NCBI RefSeq assembly: GCF_003352085.1
Contig: NZ_CP025805.1
Location: forward strand, 62,001 to 126,000
DNA length: 64,000 nt
Reading direction: 5' to 3'
DNA from: Sulfitobacter sp. SK012
GTDB lineage: Bacteria; Pseudomonadota; Alphaproteobacteria; Rhodobacterales; Rhodobacteraceae
Shown here piece by piece: positions 56,393 through 64,000 of this stretch. Position numbers and translations under genes: made by a program. The notes under the pieces were generated by a model. The model searched no databases. It was not told the DNA's origin and saw only the letters and a list, made by a program, of their open reading frames with translations. Positions within the stretch are counted from its first letter, which is position 1, and each line of letters starts with the position of its first letter.

Positions 56393-56419
56393 GGCACCGG
56401 TCAAAAGTTGGCCGGTGCC
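56393..56419 (+). terminator. Hairpin between receptor and permease genes
   Basis: A perfect 8-bp stem GGCACCGG / CCGGTGCC with an 11-base loop, 28 bases after the receptor stop and 25 before the permease start. No T-run. It may act as a partial terminator or protect the receptor mRNA 3' end, a layout that recalls the hairpin at 2570. Confidence 0.55.
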
Positions 56420-56443
56420 ATTTACGAAAAGGGTCCAAACTTC

Positions 56444-57430
56444 ATGGAGAGTTCACAGCGCCGCACAAGATATGTGCTGAAGCGTCTTTTTCAGGCCATT
56501 CCAATTGTTTTTGCAATCGTCGTCCTGAATTTCTTCCTGCTGCAACTGGCTGAAGGTGACGCTGTAGACGTTCTCGCCGGAGAAGCTGGTTCAGCAACCC
56601 CAGAATATATGGCTGAATTGCGCGAAAAATTCGGCTTGGACCAACCGTTGATCGTTCAACTGGGCGTCTACCTCAAGAATGTTGTGACCCTCGATCTGGG
56701 TTATTCGTTCCGCCATGATATGCCAGTGAGCGAGCTCGTTTTGGATCGCTTTATTCCGACTCTCCTGCTGATGACGTCGACGATCATTCTTGCAGTCGGT
56801 TTCGGTATTCTTCTGGGTCTCGTCGCTGCCTCTGGGCTAAATACATGGCGAGACACAGCAATCTCGATTTTCGCTCTTATTACTTACGCCACCCCCCTAT
56901 TCTGGGTCGGATTGATGCTGATCGTCGTGTTCTCGTTAAACCTAGGATGGTTCCCGACATCGGGGATGGAAAATTTCGCCATGTTCTACGAAGGTTGGGA
57001 CAGGGTTGTAGACATCGCCCATCACCTCGTCTTACCAACCATCACGTTGTCGCTGTTCTATCTCGCACTTTACACTCGACTAATGCGCGCCTCGATGCTG
57101 GAGCAAGCCGGGCAGGACTATGTCACGACCGCCCGGGCAAAGGGCCTGACAGAGCGCCGTATTCTCTTTGTCCACGTTTTGCGTAACGCCATATTGCCCG
57201 TCGTTACGATGGCCGGCGTGCAGGTCGGCGCGCTAATCGGTGGCTCTGTGATTGTTGAATCTGTTTTTGCATGGCCCGGACTGGGGATGCTGGCGTTTGA
57301 AGCCCTGTTTGCACGTGATCTCAACTTGCTCTTGGGCATATTCCTGTTGTCTGCCGTCTTGGTTGTGGCAGTTAATTTGATCGTGGACATTATTTATTCC
57401 ACGCTCGATCCTCGCATTGAGATGGCCTGA
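56444..57430 (+). CDS. ABC transporter permease, DppB type
   Basis: 328 residues from the ATG at 56444; a TTG at 56408 would start inside the hairpin. Six membrane segments, the N-terminal LKRLFQAIPIVFAIVVLNFFLLQL and the EAA loop TTARAKGLTERRILFVHVLRNAILPV (about 225-252). Forms the channel with the next gene. Confidence 0.93.
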   Translation: MESSQRRTRYVLKRLFQAIPIVFAIVVLNFFLLQLAEGDAVDVLAGEAGSATPEYMAELREKFGLDQPLIVQLGVYLKNVVTLDLGYSFRHDMPVSELVLDRFIPTLLLMTSTIILAVGFGILLGLVAASGLNTWRDTAISIFALITYATPLFWVGLMLIVVFSLNLGWFPTSGMENFAMFYEGWDRVVDIAHHLVLPTITLSLFYLALYTRLMRASMLEQAGQDYVTTARAKGLTERRILFVHVLRNAILPVVTMAGVQVGALIGGSVIVESVFAWPGLGMLAFEALFARDLNLLLGIFLLSAVLVVAVNLIVDIIYSTLDPRIEMA

Positions 57431-57433
57431 CAC

Positions 57434-58264
57434 ATGGAATTCTGGAAGCTTTTCGCACGCAATCGTCCCGCCGTAATGGGAATGATTATTCTCTTTCTGA
57501 TCTTCTTGATGGCAATCTCAGCACCCTTTATTTTTCCCGCTGATCCTTTTAGTTTGGTGGGTCAGTCCATGTCACCGCCCGGTGCTAATGGGTTCCTTTT
57601 AGGCAGTGACTCGCTCGGACGTGATGTTGCGTCTGGTATTGCGCATGGGGCAAAGACATCTTTGCTCATCGGGTTGCTGGCCACGCTGGTGGCGGTGTTC
57701 GTCGGTGTCATCATGGGCGCGCTTGCTGGGTACTACGGTGGCATTGTCGACAACCTGTTGATGCGTACCACAGAGATGTTCCAAACGATCCCGTCTTTTC
57801 TGTTCGCCATCCTGTTGGTCGCAATTATGAAGCCCTCCATCGAAAGTATCGTCATTGCGATTGCTGTCGTCTCATGGCCTGCCGTCGCCCGTTTAGTACG
57901 GGGCGAGTTTCTAAGCTTAAGGAATCGCGAATTCGTCCAAGCCTGCCATACCCTTGGTATGGGTGATGTGCGGATCATGCTTGGGGAAATTCTGCCAAAC
58001 TGCCTATCTCCGATTATTGTAATCGGGTCTTTGATGGTGGCTACGGCGATCTTGATCGAAAGCGGCCTGGCTTTCCTTGGTTTGGGTGATCCCAACATCA
58101 TGAGCTGGGGATTCCAGATTGGTGCGGGACGGACATTGCTGCGTTCGGCTTGGTGGGTCTGCACCTTCCCTGGCATCGCGATCCTGCTGACAGTGCTGGC
58201 AATCAACCTTGTGGGTGAAGGCTTGAACGATGCCTTAAACCCGCGCCTGAGGGATAGATCATGA
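57434..58264 (+). CDS. ABC transporter permease, DppC type
   Basis: 276 residues, six membrane segments, the LGSDSLGRDVASGIAHGAKTSL motif near 50-75 and the EAA loop FVQACHTLGMGDVRIMLGEILPNCLSP. Begins 3 bases after its partner and overlaps the ATPase gene by 4 bases. Confidence 0.93.
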   Translation: MEFWKLFARNRPAVMGMIILFLIFLMAISAPFIFPADPFSLVGQSMSPPGANGFLLGSDSLGRDVASGIAHGAKTSLLIGLLATLVAVFVGVIMGALAGYYGGIVDNLLMRTTEMFQTIPSFLFAILLVAIMKPSIESIVIAIAVVSWPAVARLVRGEFLSLRNREFVQACHTLGMGDVRIMLGEILPNCLSPIIVIGSLMVATAILIESGLAFLGLGDPNIMSWGFQIGAGRTLLRSAWWVCTFPGIAILLTVLAINLVGEGLNDALNPRLRDRS

Positions 58265-59898
58265 CCCGCCTTCTTGACATCAGAGACCTGCACGTCGGCC
58301 TGCCCGCTGGGGGGCAGCGTAAATATGCGGTTGAAGCCGCGAACCTCCATCTGGACGCGAATGAAATCCTATGCGTTGTGGGCGAGTCCGGGTCAGGCAA
58401 ATCCCTTACGGCTCGCGCCATCATGGGGCTTTTGCCAAAGCCGCATGTGCATATAGCCAAAGGGCAAGTGAATTTTCAGGGTGAAGACCTTGCCGCCGCC
58501 AGCGAGGCCCGTCTACGACAAATCCGTGGGTCAGAAATTTCGATGATCTTTCAGGAGCCAATGACGGCACTCAACCCTCTGATGAACATTGGCGGGCAAA
58601 TCGACGAAGTATTTCGCTTCCACGAAAAGATGTCGGGGAGTGAGCGGCGCAGTCGCGCCCTAAAACTGCTGCACGACGTCCAACTGCCAGAGCCAGAGCA
58701 GGCCCTTAGCGCCTATCCACACCAATTGTCAGGTGGCCAACGCCAGCGCGCAATGATCGCAATGGCGTTGGCACTTGATCCGAAAATCCTGATTGCGGAC
58801 GAGCCAACTACAGCGCTTGACGTGACCACGCAGGCACAAGTCTTGCGGTTGATCAAACAAATGCAGGAAACCCATGGCACTGGCGTTGTCTTCATCACCC
58901 ATGATTTTGGGGTCGTCGCTGATATTGCCGACCGCGTGGCTGTGATGCAGAACGGGCTCGTGGTTGAGACTGGCCCAACCGAAGAAGTTCTGCGCAGACC
59001 CCGCCACCCTTATACCCAAGCCCTAATGGCGGCAGTGCCGTCATTGATCCCTCGGGCCGCACGACCACGATCAAAAGAAATGGTTCTGCGGGTCAATGCA
59101 CTGACCAAAACTTATAGCGGCGGCGGCGGGTTATTTGGTGGCAAAGCCCGCGTTGTGCATGCGGCTAAGGAAGTAACACTTGACCTGACACGGGGCGAAA
59201 CGTTGGGGATTGTTGGTGAATCTGGATCTGGAAAATCTACGGTCGCGCGATGCATTGTCCGTTTAACCGATGCAGAAGCCGGTGAAATTCTGCTAGGCGA
59301 CACCGATCTTCGCCCCTTGGGCCGCGCCGCGATGCGCCCGCACCGTGCTAAAATTCAGATGATGTTTCAGGATCCCTTTGCATCACTCAATCCCCGCTCA
59401 AAGGTCGGGCGTATCATTGCGCAAGGACCCGAGATGTATGGTGCAAGCCGCACAGAGGCACGCGAAAGAGCACTGGAGCTGCTGCGGATCGTTGGACTGG
59501 ACGATCGCGCCTACGAACGCTTTCCACATGAGTTTTCAGGTGGACAGCGGCAACGCATTGGCATTGCCCGCGCGCTTGCGCTGGAACCCGAGATTTTGGT
59601 TGCAGATGAGCCGGTATCGGCGCTGGACGTCTCAATTCAGGCGCAGATCCTCGATCTTCTGGACGAAATCCGCGACCGCATGAACCTGTCGATGATCTTT
59701 ATAACTCACGATCTGCGGGTTGCCGCTCAGGTCTGCGACAGGATCGCAGTGATGCAGCGTGGTGAGGTCGTCGAGATCGGGCCAACAGCAGAGCTCTTCG
59801 CCAATCCGCAGCATCCCTACACCACCGAATTGCTGGCTGCCGTGCCGGGTAAGGGCTGGTTTTCAGGCGAAGGAAAAGCGCTGACGGAAGCATCTTAA
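58261..59898 (+). CDS. Fused double ABC ATPase, DppD-DppF type
   Basis: 545 residues holding two complete ATPase modules. First (1-270): [10 protein letters not shown] (41-50), signature [15 protein letters not shown], Walker [13 protein letters not shown]. Second (280-540): [41 protein letters not shown]. Each ends in the oligopeptide-type extension ([13 protein letters not shown] and [13 protein letters not shown]). Fusion of the two subunits is common in alphaproteobacterial peptide importers. Last gene of the operon. Confidence 0.95.
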   Translation: MTRLLDIRDLHVGLPAGGQRKYAVEAANLHLDANEILCVVGESGSGKSLTARAIMGLLPKPHVHIAKGQVNFQGEDLAAASEARLRQIRGSEISMIFQEPMTALNPLMNIGGQIDEVFRFHEKMSGSERRSRALKLLHDVQLPEPEQALSAYPHQLSGGQRQRAMIAMALALDPKILIADEPTTALDVTTQAQVLRLIKQMQETHGTGVVFITHDFGVVADIADRVAVMQNGLVVETGPTEEVLRRPRHPYTQALMAAVPSLIPRAARPRSKEMVLRVNALTKTYSGGGGLFGGKARVVHAAKEVTLDLTRGETLGIVGESGSGKSTVARCIVRLTDAEAGEILLGDTDLRPLGRAAMRPHRAKIQMMFQDPFASLNPRSKVGRIIAQGPEMYGASRTEARERALELLRIVGLDDRAYERFPHEFSGGQRQRIGIARALALEPEILVADEPVSALDVSIQAQILDLLDEIRDRMNLSMIFITHDLRVAAQVCDRIAVMQRGEVVEIGPTAELFANPQHPYTTELLAAVPGKGWFSGEGKALTEAS

Positions 59899-60489
59899 GA
59901 GGAGTGGACTGCGCCAAGGTCGCGTCGTCATTTCAATTTCCGACTGCAGTCAGCCCGCCAAGAGCGGTATGTTCGATGGCCGTTCCACCAACCTCCTCAA
60001 AGTGAATAGTCTGCTGCCTGATCACCTTGGCCGAACTAAGTTACTGCGATGCGCCGTTCCGTGCCCCCCCCCGGTGCGGGCATGCGACACCTCAACTTTT
60101 TCAAACCGACCAGGTAAAGCACCCTTTTGCCGCCAAATCCTCTCAGGGGCCATAGAGGCCTGCTGCTGCCAAATCGTGTCGCCCTTCAAATGTCTCAAAA
60201 TGTGAAACCTGCCGACGCATTGTTCGGTTGGGTCCGTAAGGGTCTGCTCAGCAATTCTTGCGATACCACCCGTGCCCATTACGTGCATAACTGTTCCCGT
60301 ACCCGTCCAGTTCCAGCGCTATTGGGCTCAACGCTTCAAGCTGTGCCGCCCACTGGGCTAAAACCTTCCAGATACGTTCGCATGAGCACAAGCGGAGATC
60401 CTGCCTTGTGCCACAACTGCCCAAGGGGTCGGTCCATGTTATCGGTTGGCCGATCTTACTGTTGACCGGGACTAAGACTATGCCTTGTC
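59899..60489. other. Gap between ABC operon and molybdoenzyme gene
   Basis: 591 bases between genes that converge. An 88-codon minus-strand frame (60022-60288) contains HLKGDTIWQQQ and RTGGGHGTAH but matches nothing I know. An 8-C run occurs at 60062. A short hairpin, GCCTGA-TTACG-TCAGGC, lies at about 60499-60515 at the molybdoenzyme gene's 3' end. I see no supported gene; it may hold decayed coding sequence. Confidence 0.4.
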
Positions 60490-62802
60490 CTAGGAAGGCC
60501 TGATTACGTCAGGCGGTGAATAAATTTGCGAAACGCCAGCACCCTCCGGTGCTGCCACAATTTCAACCAGACACGAATGCGCTATTGGGCCCTGTGCCAG
60601 CCGCGAAGTGCCCTTGTCTGGAGTCAAGACGTTGGGGTTCCCATTGCTACAAGACTCACCATCAGGGTCGAACCACGCACCTGTCGCGATCTGGATGACG
60701 CCCGGCATGATGTCATCGCTGATCTGCAATCCAGCGATACAGGACCCGCGATCGTTGAATATCCGCACAACCTGCCCGGCTGTAAGCCCCCGCGACTTGG
60801 CATCTGCGCTATGCATCAAGCAAGGTTCCCGCCTCGCGATCCGGCCAGATTGACTGACTGCGCCGTGATCAAGTTGCGAGTGGAGTTTATCGCGGGGCTG
60901 GTTTGAAATCATATGAAGCGCGTAAGCACGCGTGTTCCCCAGCCATTCAAAGGGCTCCAACCATGCAGGATGGCCCGGACAATCATCATAGCCAAAACCC
61001 GCGATGGTTTCAGAAAATATCTCGATCTTCCCGCTGGGTGTTTTCAACGGATGTGCACCTGGATCGTTGCGGAAGTCCTCAAGCATGATGGTATCGTATT
61101 CTGGCGCAGGAACGCGAAAAAACCCTTCGCGCTGGAAACTATCCCAGTCAGGCAGGCCGACGCCTTCACCGGCAGCAGACTGGCGGGAAATGTCATAAAG
61201 TCGGCGCTGCCACTCCTCGGGACTGCGCCCTTCGGTAAAGGCCGCTTCAACGCCCATCTCAGAGGCAATGCCCCGAAAGATGTCATGATCGCTTTTCGCG
61301 TCGCCCACGGGATCAATGGCCTGATCCATCACCACCTGAAACGGGTCTTTGGGGGTAAGAGCGATGTCGCTACGTTCAAGCGGTGTCGTACAGGGCAACA
61401 CGATGTCGGCGTGGCGCGCAAGGCTGTTCCAGCACCATTCGTTTGCAATGATTGTTTCTGGACGGGCCCAAGCCTTGCGCATCCGGTTCAAGTCTTGATG
61501 ATGATGGAACGGATTGCCGCCAGCCCACCAGACCAAACGAATATCGGGGTAGATCAGGCTCTGCCCGTCATAGTCGAAACGGCCACCGGGGTTTTCCAGC
61601 ATATCCGTCACACGCGCGACAGGAATGAAATCAGGCACTGGATTACGGCCTTGAGGCAAGGACGCATAGTCGATGTTCCGTCGCTGCAGGCCGATGTTGT
61701 TCATCGCTGAATAGCCAAAGCCCAGCCCTGTGCCGGGCAGTCCGATCTGACCCAGCATGGAGGCCAAGGCAATCGCGGCCCAGAACGGCTGTTCGCCATG
61801 ATCCTGCCGGGTGAGTGACCAGCTTACCGAGAGCATCGTTCGCTGTGATGCCATACGCCGTGCAAGCTTTCGGATGTCATCTGCAGGCACAGCACAGATA
61901 TCGGCTGCCCAATCTGCGGTTTTTGGGATATCATCCGCATCCCCGCACAGATAGGCTGCAAACGGTTTAAAGCCTGCTGTGTATTTGGCCAAGAACGCCT
62001 TATCGTGCAAGTTCTCTTCAAGCAATGTATATGCCAGTCCCAACATCAGCGCAGTGTCAGTCGATGGGCGCGGCGCAATCCATTGGGCTTGTGCAAAGGC
62101 GGCCATATCGGCCTTCAAGGGAGAGATGTTCACGAATTGCACACCCGCTTCGGCCGCAGCAGTGACTCCTGCCTTTTGGACATGTGCTCCAAGACCACCT
62201 TGTGAAATCTGACCGTTCTTCAGCGGCACCCCACCGAAAGCCACAAACAACTCGCAATGCTTGGCGATGGATTGCCAAGAGGTCGTGCTGTCCAGCGGCC
62301 CTCGAAAATCACCCAGCACATGGGGGACGACAACTTCTGCGGCGGCAAAGCTGTACGTGTTCTTTGAACTTGTGAAACCACCAATGCAGTTGAGGAACCG
62401 TTTCAACTGCCCTTGGGCATGGTGAAACCGCCCGGCACTCGCCCATCCGTATGACCCGGCGTAAATAGCCTGATTGCCGTGGGTCTCGGTCACGCGCTTT
62501 AGTTCAGACGCCACCAACCGATCGGCCTCATCCCAACTGACTTGCACAAAACTGTCGCCGCCACGCAAATGCCCAGCGGTACCAGGACCACCCTCGAGCC
62601 AACTTTTGCGCACCATAGGTGCTGTGATCCGTGTCGGCCCGTCCAAGACATCGACAATCCCCTGCCCAATGGGCGATGGATCACTGTCTTGCTCAAAGGG
62701 CTGCAACCCTGTGACGCGTCCATCGTCCACTTGAACACGATAAGTACCCCAATGGGTGCTTGTCAGACGGTCGCGGTCAATTCGCTTCACAATAACATCC
62801 AT
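60490..62802 (-). CDS. DMSO-reductase-family molybdoenzyme (biotin/TMAO sulfoxide-reductase like), cytoplasmic
   Basis: 770 residues of the bis-MGD molybdopterin family. There is no Tat leader and no N-terminal Cys motif, so no [4Fe-4S] cluster, as in BisC/TorA/DorA. The molybdenum ligand is predicted to be Ser122 in YGWASAGRFHHA. Further motifs are FGGVPLKNGQ, WAGGNPFHHHQDLNRM and NEWCWNSLARHADIVLPCTTPLERSDI. These enzymes reduce S- or N-oxides such as biotin sulfoxide, methionine sulfoxide or TMAO. Without a leader it would act in the cytoplasm. No TorD-type chaperone is in view. It is divergent from the dimethylformamidase-like gene, 110 bases apart. Confidence 0.88.
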   Translation of the reverse strand: MDVIVKRIDRDRLTSTHWGTYRVQVDDGRVTGLQPFEQDSDPSPIGQGIVDVLDGPTRITAPMVRKSWLEGGPGTAGHLRGGDSFVQVSWDEADRLVASELKRVTETHGNQAIYAGSYGWASAGRFHHAQGQLKRFLNCIGGFTSSKNTYSFAAAEVVVPHVLGDFRGPLDSTTSWQSIAKHCELFVAFGGVPLKNGQISQGGLGAHVQKAGVTAAAEAGVQFVNISPLKADMAAFAQAQWIAPRPSTDTALMLGLAYTLLEENLHDKAFLAKYTAGFKPFAAYLCGDADDIPKTADWAADICAVPADDIRKLARRMASQRTMLSVSWSLTRQDHGEQPFWAAIALASMLGQIGLPGTGLGFGYSAMNNIGLQRRNIDYASLPQGRNPVPDFIPVARVTDMLENPGGRFDYDGQSLIYPDIRLVWWAGGNPFHHHQDLNRMRKAWARPETIIANEWCWNSLARHADIVLPCTTPLERSDIALTPKDPFQVVMDQAIDPVGDAKSDHDIFRGIASEMGVEAAFTEGRSPEEWQRRLYDISRQSAAGEGVGLPDWDSFQREGFFRVPAPEYDTIMLEDFRNDPGAHPLKTPSGKIEIFSETIAGFGYDDCPGHPAWLEPFEWLGNTRAYALHMISNQPRDKLHSQLDHGAVSQSGRIARREPCLMHSADAKSRGLTAGQVVRIFNDRGSCIAGLQISDDIMPGVIQIATGAWFDPDGESCSNGNPNVLTPDKGTSRLAQGPIAHSCLVEIVAAPEGAGVSQIYSPPDVIRPS

Positions 62803-62912
62803 ATATCCAACTCATTGTTCGCCACTAACGGAACACAATCAACGTCCAAGACACATTGCCATTAAAAACAGAATAGGCAATTGATAGGCTATCATCACAA
62901 AGGACGGGCACA

Positions 62913-64000
62913 ATGGCGACACACCTAAAAGATATCCCACTTTTGGGATATGTTGACCGCCTCTCTGGCCGACCCGGTGACACCTTTAATTTCAAAGTGT
63001 CATCTACGTCTGCGAAACCCTTCCAAGCCCACCTTATGCGATCCATCAGCGCGGATCCCAACCCCGAGGGGCCAGGCATCGTTGAGGAGGACGCATCACC
63101 CTATTTCAAGAAATCTACCTATCCATCAGTGCATCGACCCTTTGCTGCCGGCTCCTACGGTATCGGGCAGACCAACGTGACGGCCACTCCGGCATCCGAG
63201 GTTGCCCTGTCGGCACGGATTTATCCCACACTGCGCAGCGCGCAGGCTCAGACTATTGTAGGAATCGGGCGCTATGATCTTAGGATCGACCCAGATGGCG
63301 CAATCAGCCTTGCGATCGACGGGCGCACGATCACGTTGGGTAAAGCCCTGACCCTGCGGCGTTGGTATGACATCCAAGCTCGGATCACGCACGATACTAT
63401 CTCTCTCGCACAAATCCCAATCGGACACCGTGCGGAAGCTGCCCAAAACGAGACGAGGGAAGGCATTCCCGATCTGGCGCTCTTTGGTCGGCCCACACTT
63501 GCAGCCCACTTGATCGACGCAAAGCCAGCACAACATTTTAACGGTAAGATTGAGGCCCCTAAAGTCACAGTAGATGGACAGTTACTTTGCCAATGGGATT
63601 TGTCGCGGGACATCTCAAGCTGCATCGTCCCTGCGCAGGCTGGACCCAACTTAACGCTGGTGAACTATCCCGCCCGCGCTGTAACCGGATCCGCTTGGAA
63701 CGGATCAGAAATGAACTGGACCCACAAACCTGCGCATTATGCGGCGATCCATTTCCATCAAGACGACATCTACGATTTTGGATGGGATACCGACTTTACC
63801 TACACATTGCCCGACGATATTCCATCTGGCGTTTATATCATGCGGATTGGGTGCGAAGAATTTGAGGACGCAATCCCATTCTTTGTTTGCCCCCCATTGG
63901 GGAAACCCAAGGCAAAGCTCTGCGTACTGGTCTCGACCTTCACCTACGCCATCTACGGCAACCATGCGCGGCCTGACTACAAGCCGTCTTGGCAGGACCG
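62913..64000 (+). CDS. N,N-dimethylformamidase-like large subunit, N-terminal part (runs off window)
   Basis: Open from an ATG at 62913, with AAGGA about 8 bases upstream, to the window end (362 residues seen). It starts MATHLKDIPLLGYVDRLSGRPGDTF, followed by a lectin-like sandwich (LSARIYPTLRSAQAQTIVGIG). Then come AIHFHQDDIYDFGWDTDFTYTLPDDIPSGVYIMRI and VLVSTFTYAIYGNHAR, which fit the large (beta) subunit of dimethylformamidase. That iron enzyme hydrolyses DMF to dimethylamine and formate. The known enzyme also has a small subunit, which is not encoded before this gene. The catalytic C-terminal part lies outside the window. Confidence 0.75.
   Translation, partial: MATHLKDIPLLGYVDRLSGRPGDTFNFKVSSTSAKPFQAHLMRSISADPNPEGPGIVEEDASPYFKKSTYPSVHRPFAAGSYGIGQTNVTATPASEVALSARIYPTLRSAQAQTIVGIGRYDLRIDPDGAISLAIDGRTITLGKALTLRRWYDIQARITHDTISLAQIPIGHRAEAAQNETREGIPDLALFGRPTLAAHLIDAKPAQHFNGKIEAPKVTVDGQLLCQWDLSRDISSCIVPAQAGPNLTLVNYPARAVTGSAWNGSEMNWTHKPAHYAAIHFHQDDIYDFGWDTDFTYTLPDDIPSGVYIMRIGCEEFEDAIPFFVCPPLGKPKAKLCVLVSTFTYAIYGNHARPDYKPSWQD

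Noticed and set aside
59899..60489. Open frames in the gap before the molybdoenzyme gene
   Set aside because: None has a good start site or recognisable protein pattern; overlapping frames on both strands are equally open.

Overview
The window reads as a chromosomal or large-plasmid segment of a marine Roseobacter-group alphaproteobacterium (Rhodobacteraceae). The reasons are the TRAP and ABC uptake operons for organic acids, amides and hydantoin-type nitrogen compounds, the style of the IS5, IS6, IS21 and IS30 elements, and the many genes that overlap by 4 bases. Species cannot be fixed from the sequence. No tRNA, rRNA or CRISPR array was seen.

Layout. (1) 1-4434: end of a leuC-leuD pair followed by a three-gene TRAP transporter. 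(2) 4463-6390: IS mosaic of an IS5-family remnant with an inverted internal piece, an IS6-family copy killed by a nonsense codon, a small membrane-protein gene and a second IS5 remnant. (3) 6395-18735: four large genes for exported proteins. These are a Sel1-repeat/CHAT protease, a caspase-like C14 protease, a DUF900-type alpha/beta hydrolase and a WD40/caspase fusion. The block is closed on the right by a second defective IS6-family copy (18849-19618). It is the best candidate for an undescribed system: an exported caspase-type set framed by dead IS6-family elements. (4) 19684-20664: quinone-oxidoreductase-like gene. (5) 20970-36226: large nitrogen-salvage locus. hyuA-hyuB face a twelve-gene leftward operon: ABC transporter, Asp/Glu/hydantoin racemase, NTF2-like protein, two NodB-type hydrolases, N-carbamoyl-amino-acid hydrolase, dihydropyrimidinase, a small CxxC protein and a COG0523 GTPase. 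A divergent GntR regulator has a perfect TTGTATACAA site in front of it. Together these would import a cyclic ureide or hydantoin, open the ring, remove the carbamoyl group and racemise the product.

(6) 36339-45585: accessory island with a broken IS30 element, an unknown 388-aa protein, a Tn3-family remnant, a probable type II restriction endonuclease with an adenine methyltransferase, an IS6 remnant, and an apparently intact IS21 element with its target duplication. (7) 45696-52592: protein-quality-control cluster with a Lon-like protease, a membrane protein, thioredoxin 2 and an FtsH protease. A 15-bp inverted repeat lies in front of the Lon-like gene. A frameshifted MFS-transporter fragment follows.

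(8) 53383-64000: amide-related genes: acetamidase/formamidase, a dipeptide-type ABC transporter with fused ATPases, a cytoplasmic DMSO-reductase-family molybdoenzyme and the start of an N,N-dimethylformamidase-like large subunit that runs off the window. A 33-bp palindrome sits in front of the transporter operon.
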